Shown in pieces: positions 18,930 to 28,818 of a stretch of 64,000 nt of DNA (the first letter of the stretch is position 1; each line of letters starts with the position of its first letter). The position numbers and the translations under genes are program-made. The stretch comes from Thalassobacillus pellis (GTDB taxonomy: Bacteria; Bacillota; Bacilli; Bacillales; Halobacillaceae), in NCBI RefSeq assembly GCF_016908295.1, contig NZ_JAFBDO010000001.1, positions 1,116,001 to 1,180,000 on the forward strand, read 5' to 3'. The notes under the pieces were generated by a model. It was not told the origin of the DNA and did not search any database. It worked only from the letters and a program-made list of their open reading frames with translations.

Positions 18930-20288
18930 TCATGCTGGTGGTATATCGCTTTCCTGGTAACGATGGTCGAGGTCGACGAATTTGTTGTACTGTTTTACGA
19001 AAGCAAGTTCTACGGTTCCGACCGGGCCGTTACGCTGCTTAGCCAGGATGATTTCTATATTATTATTTTCGGATTCTTGCTCATAATAGTCTTCCCGGTA
19101 CAGAAAGCCGACGATATCGGCATCCTGCTCGATACTTCCTGATTCACGCAGATCGGACATCATTGGACGTTTGTCCTGTCGTGACTCTACACCACGGGAA
19201 AGCTGAGATAATGCAATGAGCGGAACGTTGAGTTCCCGAGCCAGACCTTTCAGTGACCGGGAAATCTCTGATACCTCCTGCTGCCTGTTTTCCTTCGAAT
19301 TTGCGCTTCCTTGAATGAGCTGTAAGTAGTCGATTAAAATCATGCCAAGGCCATGCTCCTGTTTCAATCGTCGGCACTTGGAACGAATGTCACTTACCCG
19401 GATGCCCGGTGTATCATCGATATAGATACCTGCATTCGATAAGCTTCCCATCGCCATCGTCAATTTTCCCCAGTCTTCCGCTTCAAGGCTTCCGGTCCTG
19501 AGCTTCTGAGCATCGATATTCCCTTCCGCACAAAGCATACGGGAAACAAGCTGGTCCGCTCCCATCTCGAGACTGAAGATAGCGACATTTTCTTCGGTAT
19601 TGATGGCTACGTTTTGGGCGATATTCAGGGCAAAGGCTGTCTTACCCATGGAAGGACGGGCAGCGATGATGATCAGGTCGTTCCGCTGGAAGCCAGATGT
19701 GATCCGGTCCAGATCCCTGTAGCCGGTCGGGATTCCTGTCACGCCTTCCGTGTTGTTATGGAGTTGTTCAATGTTGTCATAAACATCAATCAGGACGTCC
19801 TTAATATTCTTGAAAGCACCTGAATTCTTTCGCTGGGAAACATCGAGGATGCTTTTCTCCGCATCGTTTAATACACCATCCACATCTTCTTCCTCTGAGA
19901 AGCTTGAGGTGACAATATTGGTCGCTGTTTTGATCAATCGGCGCAAAATTGCTTTTTCATCGACAATACTTGCGTAATATTCAATATTAGCTGCAGTCGG
20001 AACGGAATTTGCGAGGTCACTTAAGTAAGACACGCCGCCTACTTCTTCCAGTACTTTTGCATTGGAAAGTGCAGTTGTGACAGTGACGAGGTCAATCGGC
20101 TCCCCTTTATCGGCGAGCCTTAGCATCACCTCGAAAATCCGTTGATGGCCGGCACGGTAAAAATCGTCTGACATCAATTTCTCTGAGGCACTGGACATCG
20201 CTTCCGGCTCTAAAAAAATCGCACCGAGAACCGCTTGTTCTGCCTCAATATTATGAGGCGGAGTGCGATCGTTCCAAAATTCACTCAC
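18930..20288 (-). CDS. dnaB: Replicative DNA helicase (DnaB type)
   Basis: A 452-residue hexameric replicative helicase (named dnaC in B. subtilis). The N-terminal helical domain begins PPHNIEAEQAVLGAIF. The RecA-like motor has Walker A in ARPSMGKTAFALN, Walker B in MILIDYLQLI, and the later LSQLSRGVE and QDADIVGFLYRED motifs. It unwinds DNA ahead of the fork and binds primase. GTG start, 8 nt after GGGGG. No intein is present. It lies 28 nt after rplI in the same leftward unit. Confidence 0.97.
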   Translation of the reverse strand: MSEFWNDRTPPHNIEAEQAVLGAIFLEPEAMSSASEKLMSDDFYRAGHQRIFEVMLRLADKGEPIDLVTVTTALSNAKVLEEVGGVSYLSDLANSVPTAANIEYYASIVDEKAILRRLIKTATNIVTSSFSEEEDVDGVLNDAEKSILDVSQRKNSGAFKNIKDVLIDVYDNIEQLHNNTEGVTGIPTGYRDLDRITSGFQRNDLIIIAARPSMGKTAFALNIAQNVAINTEENVAIFSLEMGADQLVSRMLCAEGNIDAQKLRTGSLEAEDWGKLTMAMGSLSNAGIYIDDTPGIRVSDIRSKCRRLKQEHGLGMILIDYLQLIQGSANSKENRQQEVSEISRSLKGLARELNVPLIALSQLSRGVESRQDKRPMMSDLRESGSIEQDADIVGFLYREDYYEQESENNNIEIILAKQRNGPVGTVELAFVKQYNKFVDLDHRYQESDIPPA

Positions 20289-20316
20289 AGGAATTTCCCC
20301 CTAGATAAAGAAAAGC

Positions 20317-20763
20317 TCATGCTTCTTCCACGTGTACCTTGATGGTACCTGTCACTTCTGGATGCAATTTCACTGGTACATTCGTGTAACCGAGGGAACG
20401 GATCGGCTCGTCCAGTTCAATTTTACGTTTGTCGATTTTAATTTTATGGGTTTTCTTCAGTTCATCTGCGATTTGTTTGCTCGTGATAGAACCGAATAAT
20501 CGTCCGGCGTCTCCTGATTTTGCTGTCAGCTTCACTTCCAGCTTTCCCAGGGTGTCTTTCAGTTGTTCTGCTTCTTCCAGTTCTTCCTGCTCCAGCTGCT
20601 TTTCTTTATTTTTTTTCGCCTGCAGTTCTTTCATATTTCCTGTTGTGGCTTCTTTTGCAAGATTATTTTTTAACAGGTAGTTGCGGGCGTACCCGTCTGA
20701 AACGTTCTTCACTTCCCCTTTTTTCCCTTTGCCTTTGACATCTTGTGTGAAAATAACCTTCAT
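20317..20763 (-). CDS. rplI: Ribosomal protein L9
   Basis: A 148-residue large-subunit protein with the usual two domains joined by a long helix. The N-terminal signature [19 protein letters not shown] is intact. The linker is rich in Lys, Glu and Gln. Its ATG overlaps the gdpP stop as ATGA, giving coupled translation with the c-di-AMP phosphodiesterase. Confidence 0.97.
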   Translation of the reverse strand: MKVIFTQDVKGKGKKGEVKNVSDGYARNYLLKNNLAKEATTGNMKELQAKKNKEKQLEQEELEEAEQLKDTLGKLEVKLTAKSGDAGRLFGSITSKQIADELKKTHKIKIDKRKIELDEPIRSLGYTNVPVKLHPEVTGTIKVHVEEA

Positions 20764-22736
20764 TCTGGTGATCCCCCTTCAAAATATTCATCGATGATAT
20801 CTTCAAGCAACGCCTTTGCATCGCTGATGGTTGTATCCTCCAGTTGCGTCGCCGCGTTCGTCAAATGGCCGCCCCCGTTCATCCGCTCCATGATAACCTG
20901 CACGTTTACATCGCCAAGTGACCGCGCGCTGATCCCGATTCTTCCGTCCTTCCGTTCCGATATGACAAAGGAAGCGACAATACCGCTCATCGTCAGCAGC
21001 GTATCAGCTGCCTGAGCGATCAGCACAGGGCCATAGGTTTCCCCTTCAGCTCCAGCAGAGATGGCCACACCATCGCGGTACACCTCCGCTTTTTCAATCA
21101 AATGACTTCTCCTGACGTACACATCCAAGTCTTCTTTTAAGAATTTCTGGACAAGGACGGTATCGGCACCCTTTGAACGTAAATAGGAGGCAGCATCAAA
21201 CGTACGCGACCCGGTTCTTAATGTAAAGCTTTTGGTATCGACAATGATGCCGGAAAGCAAAGCAGTCGCTTCCAGCATGGTCAGCTTCAGTTTTTTCGGC
21301 TGGTATTCAAGAAGCTCGGTAACTAGTTCGGCAGTGGAAGAAGCATATGGTTCCATATAAACAAGTGTCGGGTCGGCAATGAATTCCTCCGCTCTCCGAT
21401 GATGGTCGATGACTACCACATGCTCGGTACGCTCCAGCAGCTTTTCTTCGACAACCATGGAAGGCTTATGGGTATCTACCACTACGAGCAGTGTTTCATT
21501 ATTGACCATTTCCAGTGCGTCTTCCGGAGAAATGAAGTTCGACCACAACTCCTCATCTTCTTTTACTTCTTCAATCATCTTATCGACACCTGTATCGATT
21601 TCATCTTCATCCAATACGATGAAGCCCTGCTTATCATTGGCCTGAGCGATTTTCAGAATACCGATAGAAGCCCCGACAGCATCCATATCGGGCGATTTGT
21701 GCCCCATGATCAATACACGGTCACTTTCCTTGACTAGTTCTTTCATTGCGTGGGAAATGACTCTGGCACGGACACGGGTTCTTTTTTCCATTGGATTGGT
21801 CTTACCGCCGTAGAAGCGGACTTTTCCTGTATCGTCCTTGATGGCTACCTGGTCGCCGCCACGCCCCAAAGCCAGGTCGAGGCTCGACTGGGCGAGTTCT
21901 CCAAGCTCAGGAAGGCTGACAGGGCCAACCCCCGTACCGAGGCTTAAAGTAAGCGGGACATTATGGTCCGAAATCAATTCCCTCACTTCATCAAGTATCT
22001 CGAATTTCGATTTTTCTAATTGGTAAAGGATTTCCTGATTCATGACTGCCAGGAAACGCTCTTGTGATGTCCGCTTCAAGTAGATGCCATATTCATTCGA
22101 CCATTTATTCAAAATCGATGTCACCTGGGAGTTGATATGGCTCTTGGCCGTATCATCCATCCCCTGGGTGATTTCTTCGTAGTTATCAAGAAAAATGATA
22201 GCTAAAACGGTCTGTTCATTTTGATAGAGGTTTTGGATTTCCGTCTGTTTCGTCCGATCAAAAAGGTATAAGAGCCGTTCATCCTTTTTGATCATGATCT
22301 GGAATTCATAATCATCTATCGTCATCCAGGCTTCTTTTTTGCCCTCTTTGATACTGGTTACCAATTGTTCAGATAACTGTTCCAAAGAATTGCCGACGAG
22401 TGTTTCTTCTGCTTCCGTAAATTTATTCATATATGGATTGGCCCATTCGATTTTATAATTTTCACTGAACAGGACGATTCCAAGCGGCATCTCTAATAAA
22501 GCTTCCTCGCCGACTTTTTTGACTCGATAGGAAAGCGTCGATATATATTCCTCGGTTTCATTGATCATGTTCTGCTCTGCTCTAATGGTATAGTAAATCG
22601 ATGCAGCCAAAAGCAGCGTCATCATCAGTCCGAGTTCCCATTGGTAATACCAAATGAAACCGAGCAGCACAATGGAAATCGTATAGATGATCCAAAAGTG
22701 CCCACTGATCTTTGGTTTTTTTAATGAATTCGGCAT
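20760..22736 (-). CDS. gdpP: Cyclic-di-AMP phosphodiesterase GdpP
   Basis: A 658-residue membrane-bound DHH/DHHA1 enzyme (YybT). Order: two N-terminal membrane helices (about 10-55), a PAS-like haem-binding domain (about 85-150), a degenerate GGDEF domain (about 175-300), then DHH with [21 protein letters not shown] and VIDHHRR, and DHHA1 ending [11 protein letters not shown]. It hydrolyses c-di-AMP to pApA and so influences potassium homeostasis, wall stress and beta-lactam tolerance. It follows yybS and is coupled to rplI. Confidence 0.96.
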   Translation of the reverse strand: MPNSLKKPKISGHFWIIYTISIVLLGFIWYYQWELGLMMTLLLAASIYYTIRAEQNMINETEEYISTLSYRVKKVGEEALLEMPLGIVLFSENYKIEWANPYMNKFTEAEETLVGNSLEQLSEQLVTSIKEGKKEAWMTIDDYEFQIMIKKDERLLYLFDRTKQTEIQNLYQNEQTVLAIIFLDNYEEITQGMDDTAKSHINSQVTSILNKWSNEYGIYLKRTSQERFLAVMNQEILYQLEKSKFEILDEVRELISDHNVPLTLSLGTGVGPVSLPELGELAQSSLDLALGRGGDQVAIKDDTGKVRFYGGKTNPMEKRTRVRARVISHAMKELVKESDRVLIMGHKSPDMDAVGASIGILKIAQANDKQGFIVLDEDEIDTGVDKMIEEVKEDEELWSNFISPEDALEMVNNETLLVVVDTHKPSMVVEEKLLERTEHVVVIDHHRRAEEFIADPTLVYMEPYASSTAELVTELLEYQPKKLKLTMLEATALLSGIIVDTKSFTLRTGSRTFDAASYLRSKGADTVLVQKFLKEDLDVYVRRSHLIEKAEVYRDGVAISAGAEGETYGPVLIAQAADTLLTMSGIVASFVISERKDGRIGISARSLGDVNVQVIMERMNGGGHLTNAATQLEDTTISDAKALLEDIIDEYFEGGSPE

Positions 22737-22771
22737 GCATGTCAGCTCCCACTATCAATATCAAACCATCA

Positions 22772-23716
22772 TCATTTTCCTTTAATGCGTTCACGTAACG
22801 AAAATCCTATATCAATTATACCTAATATCCTGATTAGATAAAGTAGAAGTCCTGGAAAAAGTATTGTTATAACTACTGATATGATTGGCACTGCCTTGGA
22901 TAGCTTCTTTACATAAGCATAATAGAAGATGAATGCAAAGCCTTGCAAAGCAATCAGCAATCCTGTGACGATGAAAATATTCAATCCTGCGATATAAATC
23001 ATATTATCACTTTCGGTAAACATCCATGAAGCAATCATTCCAAGAAAATAATACCAAAGTACGGCAGTCGGAAGCTTGTAATTCCTGAACTTGGTAAAAT
23101 GGAAGTTCTGCTGATCAATCCGGTTAATGATTTTATAGCCGATCCACTGGCTGAGAAAAGCCATGGCGATACCCATGATGGCAAACAGGCTTGGAATGAT
23201 ATCCGGGAACTGCCTGATCTGTTCTCGAAGGGCCTGAAGCTGCTCATCGGATGTTTCGCTTGAGCCCATAAAATTTTTCATCATCTGCTCTGTCATGGAA
23301 AAGGACTCATCGAGCAGTGTACGAATTTCTTCGATCCAATTAATATCAAATAACAGCTGTGTGATCAAAAACAGGGAAACGATGCCGAGCGTAAATCCGA
23401 CCGTCCCTGCCGCCCACGTTTCATAAGCTGAACGCTTCCGATGCATCGCTGCACCGACGAATAACCCGCCTGAGCCGATCATCAGTGTCACCGGCAGGGA
23501 ATAAATGGTTGCAAATAAAGATGATAAAATCGCTGCCACTATCAGCATGGTAAGACCCGGCTTCCATCCATGCCGGTAACTATATAGGATAAACGGAACG
23601 GGTAATACAAAAAATACCACCGCTCCAATAAACGGGACAAAAACGTTTATCAATAACAATATCAGATAAAGCCCTGTCATTAAAGCCCCTTCCGTAATCT
23701 GTCTGGAACCCATCAT
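22772..23716 (-). CDS. yybS: YybS family membrane protein (DUF2232)
   Basis: A 314-residue protein with about eight hydrophobic helices and a loop of charged residues in the middle (about 145-175). It matches the YybS family, always found upstream of gdpP and rplI in Bacillaceae. The fold is related to S components of ECF transporters. The ATG at 23716 follows GAGGTG with 9-nt spacing; a GTG inside that site would extend it but is unlikely. Its biochemical role is unknown. Confidence 0.9.
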   Translation of the reverse strand: MMGSRQITEGALMTGLYLILLLINVFVPFIGAVVFFVLPVPFILYSYRHGWKPGLTMLIVAAILSSLFATIYSLPVTLMIGSGGLFVGAAMHRKRSAYETWAAGTVGFTLGIVSLFLITQLLFDINWIEEIRTLLDESFSMTEQMMKNFMGSSETSDEQLQALREQIRQFPDIIPSLFAIMGIAMAFLSQWIGYKIINRIDQQNFHFTKFRNYKLPTAVLWYYFLGMIASWMFTESDNMIYIAGLNIFIVTGLLIALQGFAFIFYYAYVKKLSKAVPIISVVITILFPGLLLYLIRILGIIDIGFSLRERIKGK

Positions 23717-23846
23717 TTTCCAATACACCTCGTTTTTCTCTCTGTTTCAAACCCTTTTCCTGGGGCTGTAATCTTTCTCCATTAATAAGTACCACTTAAT
23801 TTTAACATGTTTGGGCAAAGGAGAATAAGAATTTATCCTTCATCCT

Positions 23847-23875
23847 TTGCCGAGACTCTGATAGTCTGATATGAT
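23847..23875 (+). promoter_or_regulatory. Promoter of the PHP phosphatase gene
   Basis: TTGCCG (23847-23852) and TATGAT (23870-23875) are separated by 17 nt, ending 36 nt before the start codon. Confidence 0.6.
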
Positions 23876-23911
23876 AAGTCAAAATCAGCGAGCAGATAGG
23901 GGAGAAATCAT

Positions 23912-24727
23912 ATGCGTACTGACTATCACGTACATATGCACGAAACTGGGGACTTTTCGACAGACTACCTTAGGGAATATTTAAAAAAAGCAAAAGAAGA
24001 AGGCATTGAGGAGCTTGGAATTTCCGAGCATGCCTATTTCTTTAATGAAACGAACAGCATTTTGACCAACCCCTGGGTCGACAATCGGAGAGGACTTGCT
24101 TTCAAAGATTACCAGGCCTTATTCGACAAAGCAGAAGAAGAAGGTCTTTCCGTCAAAATGGGGATTGAAATGGATTATACTCCTGGAAAAGAAGCGGAAA
24201 TGGAAAAATTCATCAATGCCCATCCCTTCGATTATGTCATCGGTTCTGTCCATTGGATTGGGGAGTGGGGAATCGATTTGGCAACCTTCCGGGAAGAGTA
24301 TGAGAAAAGGGATATAAATGAAGCCTACCGCCTTTACTTCGATCAGGTCGTCACCCTTGCTGAATCCCGACTGTTCGATTTTGTCGGCCACATTGACTTG
24401 ATCAAAATCTTTTCCTACTGGCCAGACGACGAGGAATTTTTGCATGCCCAATATGATCGCGCCGTACAAGCACTTGCAGCGTCCGGCACCTGCATCGAAA
24501 TAAGTACCGCCGGGCTTCGGAAACCGGTCGGAAGGATTTACCCGGAACCATTGTTATTGAAAAAATGCTATGAAGCTGGTGTGGGAATCGTATTATGTTC
24601 TGATGCTCATAAACCGGACCATATCGGGTACCAATATGACAAAGCTGTTGAACTAGCAAAATGGGCCGGATACGATGAACTGCAGGTATTTACTCAGCGC
24701 ACGGCCAGAACAGTACCTCTGGACTAA
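23912..24727 (+). CDS. PHP-domain phosphatase, histidinol-phosphatase (HisJ) family
   Basis: A 271-residue PHP-fold metal enzyme. Motif 1 is DYHVHMHETGDFS, motif 2 SEHAYFF, motif 3 GIEMDYTPG, and the later ligands are in GSVHWI, FVGHIDLIK and LCSDAHKPDHIG. These place it in the HisJ family, which removes phosphate from histidinol phosphate in the eighth step of histidine synthesis. No other his gene is nearby, and paralogues act on other phosphates, so the substrate is uncertain. Monocistronic, GGGGAG ribosome site. Confidence 0.82.
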   Translation: MRTDYHVHMHETGDFSTDYLREYLKKAKEEGIEELGISEHAYFFNETNSILTNPWVDNRRGLAFKDYQALFDKAEEEGLSVKMGIEMDYTPGKEAEMEKFINAHPFDYVIGSVHWIGEWGIDLATFREEYEKRDINEAYRLYFDQVVTLAESRLFDFVGHIDLIKIFSYWPDDEEFLHAQYDRAVQALAASGTCIEISTAGLRKPVGRIYPEPLLLKKCYEAGVGIVLCSDAHKPDHIGYQYDKAVELAKWAGYDELQVFTQRTARTVPLD

Positions 24728-24741
24728 TAACTAAAGCGTAA

Positions 24742-24836
24742 GCGCCTTGCTCAACCCCGACCAGCTTAAGCCAAGCCTCGCCGTGGCGCTCTTTGCCACA
24801 GAGAGGATCGGCTTAAGACTTCGAGGGGGTAGGCGC
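24742..24836. repeat. Large interrupted palindrome W after the PHP phosphatase
   Basis: The arms are GCGCCT...CCCCGA...CTTAAGCC on the left and GGCTTAAG...CGAGGGG...AGGCGC on the right, with an inner GC-rich stem. The layout is that of a REP-like intergenic palindrome. It starts 15 nt past the stop codon and could act as a terminator or mRNA stabiliser. I see no second copy in the window. Confidence 0.6.
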
Positions 24837-24896
24837 TGGAGCTGGACGAAATCGTCTCCGAAAGGTTATCCACTACCATGCATTTTTATATTAACC

Positions 24897-24923
24897 CTTT
24901 AACAAAGTTAAACTTTATTAAAG
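24897..24923. repeat. Dispersed palindromic repeat T, copy 1 (core only)
   Basis: CTTTAACAAAGT (24897-24908), TAA, ACTTTATTAAAG (24912-24923): a 12-pair imperfect palindrome. The same core recurs at 37710-37736 and 55644-55670. This copy lacks the GCCAAG/CTTTAGTTTTG flank present at the other two. Confidence 0.7.
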
Positions 24924-24927
24924 TGTA

Positions 24928-24976
24928 AAAGATCCCCCATAACCAGGAAGTTTAAAACTTCTGGCTATGGGGGATT
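24928..24976 (-). terminator. Terminator of serA
   Basis: A very long stem pairs AATCCCCCATAGCCAGAAGTT with its near-complement, followed leftward by CTTTTAC. It begins a few bases after the serA stop codon. Confidence 0.8.
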
Positions 24977-24979
24977 ATT

Positions 24980-26566
24980 TTATAGCTTTAAGCTATGAAC
25001 CTGACGTATCTCTTCCATTTGGTTGATTTTTTCCATACACGGCTCATCGAGCTGTTTATCGACAGACAACACCATCACCGCATGCCCGCCGAGATCAGTC
25101 CTCCCAACCTGCATGGTTGCAATATTGACATTATCCTCGGCAAGAAGGTTCCCAACTTTACCGATGGCACCAGGCTTATCATGGTGACGGATAACGACAA
25201 GATTCCCCGAAGGCTGGACGTCAACGGAATACTGATCCAGCTTGACGATTCTTGGGCCGAGCCCGTTGAGCAGAGTTCCTGAAACCGATCGGGTTTCTTC
25301 GTTGGTCTGGATTTCAACGGTAATCAGGTTCGTGAAACCTCTGGAGTGTGTCGTTTTATGTTCTTCGATGATGATACTGCGATCACTTGCTGCCATGAAT
25401 GCATTGACTTCATTAATCCGTGCACCCAGATGGAGTCTCAGAATACCTTTAACCGTGTTTCGAGTTAGAGGGGAAACCTCATTATCCACCAGCTCACCAG
25501 CATAATAAATGTTGATTTTCTCAAGCACCCCACGAGTCAAACGAGAGATGAACTGGCCTAGCTTTTCTGTCAAAGAAAAATAAGGGGACAATTCCTCCAT
25601 CACTTCCGGGGAGAAGGAAGCGATATTGACAGGGTTGCGGGCATTTTTATCATGAAGAATATCCACGATATCTTTGCTCACGTCAATGGCTACATTCTCC
25701 TGGGCTTCGATTGTACTCGCGCCTAAATGAGGCGTAGCAATTACCTGATCAAGTTCAAACAGCTTATGTCCAATCGCTGGTTCGTTTTCGAATACATCCA
25801 ATGCCGCCCCTGCAATTTGGCCTTCTTTTAATGCTTCATAAAGGGCATCTTCATCGATAATACCACCGCGGGCACAGTTGATGATCCTTGCAGTCGGCTT
25901 CATTATTTCCAAGGCTTCACGGTCAATCAAATGCCTTGTTTCTTCAATCAATGGCGTATGGACGGTGATAAAATCCGCCGCTTTTAATACATCTTCGACT
26001 GTACCGAAGTCGATGCCTAATTTCTGTGCTTTTTCTTCTGTCAAAAATGGGTCATAACCGATCACTTTCATCCGCTGGCCTTTCGCTCGTAAGGCTACTT
26101 CCCGGCCAATCCTGCCCATTCCGATAACTCCAAGGGTTTTATCCTTCAGTTCGACACCGACCATGGATTTCCGTTCCCATTTGTCGTTTTTTAACAGACT
26201 GTATGCCTGGGGAATATTCCGCGCTAACGCCATAAGCATTGCCATGGAATGCTCTGCAGCAGAAATTGTGTTGCCATCAGGAGCATTGACAACAATGACT
26301 CCATGCTCTGTAGCAGCATCCAGATCAATATTGTCCACTCCAACACCAGCCCGGCCGATCACTTTCAGGTTATCTGCCTTTTCGACAATTTCCCGGGAAA
26401 TACGTGTCTGGCTGCGCACAATTAAACCATCCACGTCTGCCAGTTTTTCTAGCAGCTCCTCATAATTCATTCCCGGAGTATTGATCACTTCAATATCTTC
26501 CGCTTCAAATAACGGCGCCAGACCTTCTTCGCTTAACGGGTCACAAATTAAAACACGAAAACTCAT
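24980..26566 (-). CDS. serA: D-3-phosphoglycerate dehydrogenase
   Basis: A 528-residue long-form SerA. It oxidises 3-phosphoglycerate with NAD+, the entry to serine synthesis. NAD-binding GVIGMGRIGREVALRAKG, catalytic Arg in NCARGGIIDE, Glu in DVFENEP and His in TPHLGAST are intact. Residues about 320-450 form the intervening ASB domain, and the last ~75 an ACT domain, the usual site of serine feedback. The ATG overlaps the upstream aminotransferase stop as ATGA, so the two enzymes are translationally coupled. Confidence 0.96.
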   Translation of the reverse strand: MSFRVLICDPLSEEGLAPLFEAEDIEVINTPGMNYEELLEKLADVDGLIVRSQTRISREIVEKADNLKVIGRAGVGVDNIDLDAATEHGVIVVNAPDGNTISAAEHSMAMLMALARNIPQAYSLLKNDKWERKSMVGVELKDKTLGVIGMGRIGREVALRAKGQRMKVIGYDPFLTEEKAQKLGIDFGTVEDVLKAADFITVHTPLIEETRHLIDREALEIMKPTARIINCARGGIIDEDALYEALKEGQIAGAALDVFENEPAIGHKLFELDQVIATPHLGASTIEAQENVAIDVSKDIVDILHDKNARNPVNIASFSPEVMEELSPYFSLTEKLGQFISRLTRGVLEKINIYYAGELVDNEVSPLTRNTVKGILRLHLGARINEVNAFMAASDRSIIIEEHKTTHSRGFTNLITVEIQTNEETRSVSGTLLNGLGPRIVKLDQYSVDVQPSGNLVVIRHHDKPGAIGKVGNLLAEDNVNIATMQVGRTDLGGHAVMVLSVDKQLDEPCMEKINQMEEIRQVHSLKL

Positions 26567-27720
26567 TCTCCGCTTACCCCTTTCCAAACTTTCTCTGCTG
26601 CTGCTACACCACTGCCAGGGTCGATGTTCTTTCCAACCTGCTGTAAACCGGATTCCAGTATGCCAATGATTTGCAGTACATCAGCGGGAAGGCAATATCC
26701 CATATGCCCGATGCGGAATATTTTTCCTTTCAAATGCTGCTGACCGCCGGCAAGTAACAAGCCGAATGAGCCGTGAACGTTTTTACGAAGTTCTTCGGGA
26801 TCAAAATCATCTGGTTTTACCGAAGTCACAGTAGGAGAGCCAGCTTCATCGACTGTAAGTAATGGCACATCTAACGCCCTTAAAGCAGCCCTCGTCATAT
26901 CCCGAAGTAACAAATGGCGTTCATGGATATTTTCAAGGCCTTCCTCATGCTGGATATTCAATACTTCCTCCAAGCCCATCAATAAAGAGAGAGCAGGTGT
27001 AAATGGCGTTTGATGGTCTTTCCACTTACTGCGGTATTTACGTAAATCCAGATAAAAACGTGGACGTTCGGTCTCCTCGATTGTCTTCCATCCTTTTGCA
27101 CTTGCTGCAAAAAATGCTAATCCAGCCGGCAGCATCATCGCTTTTTGAGAACCTGAAACAAGTACATCAATTCCGTCCCGTTTGATGTTAATGTCGACGC
27201 CTCCGACAGAAGATACACCATCAACAATCACCAGTGCGTCCGATTGCTCACGGACTTTTTCAGCAATCTTTTGGACAGGGTTCAATACACCGGTAGAGGT
27301 CTCACAATGCGTGATAAAGACAGCTTTGATACCAGGGTGTCCCTCCAGGAATTTTTCTACTTTTGCAGGGTCCGCTGCAGTTCCCCATTCCATCTCAATT
27401 TTATGAGTCTTCACCTGATATGCGTCACAAATGCTTGCGAATCTGGCTCCAAAGGCTCCAGTCACCAGGACAAGCACCTCATCTCCTGCCTCGGTCGTAT
27501 TAACAACAGCAGCCTCCAATGCCGATGTACCGCTTCCGGTCAAAACGATCACATCTTCATCCGCTCCGAATACCGGATTCAGCTTTGGGGCAATCCGCTG
27601 CAACAGGTCTTTGCATTTTTGACTGCGGTGGCCAATCATCGGCTGGGACATGGCACGATCTACCCGGGGAGGTATGGGTGTAGGTCCAGGTATGCGCAGA
27701 ATTTCCTCATGGACTTGCAT
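26563..27720 (-). CDS. Class V aminotransferase (alanine-glyoxylate/serine-pyruvate type)
   Basis: A 385-residue fold-type I PLP enzyme. The N-terminal RIPGPTPIPPRVDRAM and the Lys in VSGSQKAMMLPAGLAFF are those of the SGAT/small subunit hydrogenase-like group. It transfers amino groups among serine, alanine, glyoxylate and pyruvate. Its coupling to serA suggests it acts as the phosphoserine aminotransferase or in serine/glycine interconversion; this pairing is common in Bacillaceae, but substrate choice is inference. ATG at 27720, 7 nt after AAAGGAG. Confidence 0.85.
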   Translation of the reverse strand: MQVHEEILRIPGPTPIPPRVDRAMSQPMIGHRSQKCKDLLQRIAPKLNPVFGADEDVIVLTGSGTSALEAAVVNTTEAGDEVLVLVTGAFGARFASICDAYQVKTHKIEMEWGTAADPAKVEKFLEGHPGIKAVFITHCETSTGVLNPVQKIAEKVREQSDALVIVDGVSSVGGVDINIKRDGIDVLVSGSQKAMMLPAGLAFFAASAKGWKTIEETERPRFYLDLRKYRSKWKDHQTPFTPALSLLMGLEEVLNIQHEEGLENIHERHLLLRDMTRAALRALDVPLLTVDEAGSPTVTSVKPDDFDPEELRKNVHGSFGLLLAGGQQHLKGKIFRIGHMGYCLPADVLQIIGILESGLQQVGKNIDPGSGVAAAEKVWKGVSGE

Positions 27721-28017
27721 CGTCATTCTCCTTTCCATATGTAGACTTAAAATTTGCTTCAATGGTTTCCTTTACTAAAGTGAATATTCCCTATCGTAAC
27801 AAACCTTTTCCGATTGTCAATAAATTCTTACTATTTCTCCAACGGCCCTAAAAATGCGAAACAGCCGCTTTCCCTTTCATGGTTTCATAGGAAACGCTTA
27901 CAAGTAAATTAGAAAAAATCGGATACAATCGTCCTTCGGTGAATGCTTTATACGAAGAACTTAAAAATTTTAACTATGGCGGGAGGTTTCTTTGTAAAAT
28001 TTATACTTTTTGAATGC
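27721..28017. other. Upstream region of the aminotransferase-serA operon
   Basis: No gene is seen. It holds the promoter at 27793-27820. There is no T-box consensus on the leftward strand. The part nearest rpsR shows no recognisable structure apart from its terminator. Confidence 0.5.
27793..27820 (-). promoter_or_regulatory. Promoter of the aminotransferase-serA operon
   Basis: Leftward TTGACA (27815-27820) and TACGAT (27793-27798) with a 16-nt spacer, about 70 nt upstream of the start codon. Confidence 0.65.
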
Positions 28018-28060
28018 ATAAAAAAACTCGGATGAAAGGAATGCACCTCTCATCCGAGTT
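28018..28060 (-). terminator. Terminator of the rpsF-ssb-rpsR operon
   Basis: The stem AACTCGGATGA with TCATCCGAGTT and a leftward run of seven T residues lies 14 nt after the rpsR stop. Confidence 0.85.
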
Positions 28061-28074
28061 CCGGTAGAAATCAA

Positions 28075-28302
28075 TTACTCAGTAACATATGGCAAAAGAG
28101 CCATTGTACGAGCACGTTTGATTGCTTTAGTCAATTTACGTTGATATTTAGCAGAAGTTCCAGTTACGCGGCGAGGAAGAATTTTTCCACGCTCGGAAAC
28201 GAAACGTCTTAGTAGATCAACATCTTTATAGTCAATGTGTGTAATACCGTTCGATGTGAAGAAACACACTTTCCTGCGCTTTGCGCGACCACGACGTGCC
28301 AT
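28075..28302 (-). CDS. rpsR: Ribosomal protein S18
   Basis: A 75-residue small-subunit protein that forms a heterodimer with S6 on the 30S platform. It has the conserved basic core [16 protein letters not shown]. Third gene of the rpsF-ssb-rpsR operon, 24 nt after ssb. Confidence 0.97.
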   Translation of the reverse strand: MARRGRAKRRKVCFFTSNGITHIDYKDVDLLRRFVSERGKILPRRVTGTSAKYQRKLTKAIKRARTMALLPYVTE

Positions 28303-28326
28303 AGGTGATTCCCTCCTTGCTATTGT

Positions 28327-28806
28327 TTAGAATGGTAGATCATCGTCTGATATATCAATTGGTTCCCCTTGATCTGCGAAGGGGTCTTCATTGTTGTTAT
28401 TATTCTGGTTCGACCTGAAGTCGTTTTGTTGGCGATTCTGATTTTGCTGGAATCCAGATGAACCTTGTCCTCCCCCTTGGGAAGAACCTTTTGTTTCTAA
28501 GAACTGTACACTGTCTGCGACGACTTCGGTGACAAACACCCGCTTGCCTTCCTGGTTATCAAAGCTGCGGGATTGCAGCCTTCCATCGACACCTACGAGG
28601 CTTCCTTTATTCATGAAGTTCGCGAGGTTCTCGGCAGCGCGTCTCCAAACGACACAGTTGATGAAGTCAGCGTCACGTTCACCTTGCTGGTTCGAAAAAG
28701 GTCGATTGACAGCAATGGTGAAATTGGCGACTGCCACCCCGTTTGGTGTATAGCGTAGGTCCGGATCCCTCGTTAATCTGCCGACTAATACGACACGATT
28801 TAACAT
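28327..28806 (-). CDS. ssb: Single-stranded DNA-binding protein
   Basis: A 159-residue SSB. The OB-fold is at 1-105 ([37 protein letters not shown]). A flexible Gln/Asn/Gly-rich linker follows, and the acidic tip DDDLPF recruits repair and replication partners. The ATG at 28806 follows AAGGAG. Corresponds to ssbA of B. subtilis by its position between rpsF and rpsR. Confidence 0.97.
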   Translation of the reverse strand: MLNRVVLVGRLTRDPDLRYTPNGVAVANFTIAVNRPFSNQQGERDADFINCVVWRRAAENLANFMNKGSLVGVDGRLQSRSFDNQEGKRVFVTEVVADSVQFLETKGSSQGGGQGSSGFQQNQNRQQNDFRSNQNNNNNEDPFADQGEPIDISDDDLPF

Positions 28807-28818
28807 CAGAATCACTCC

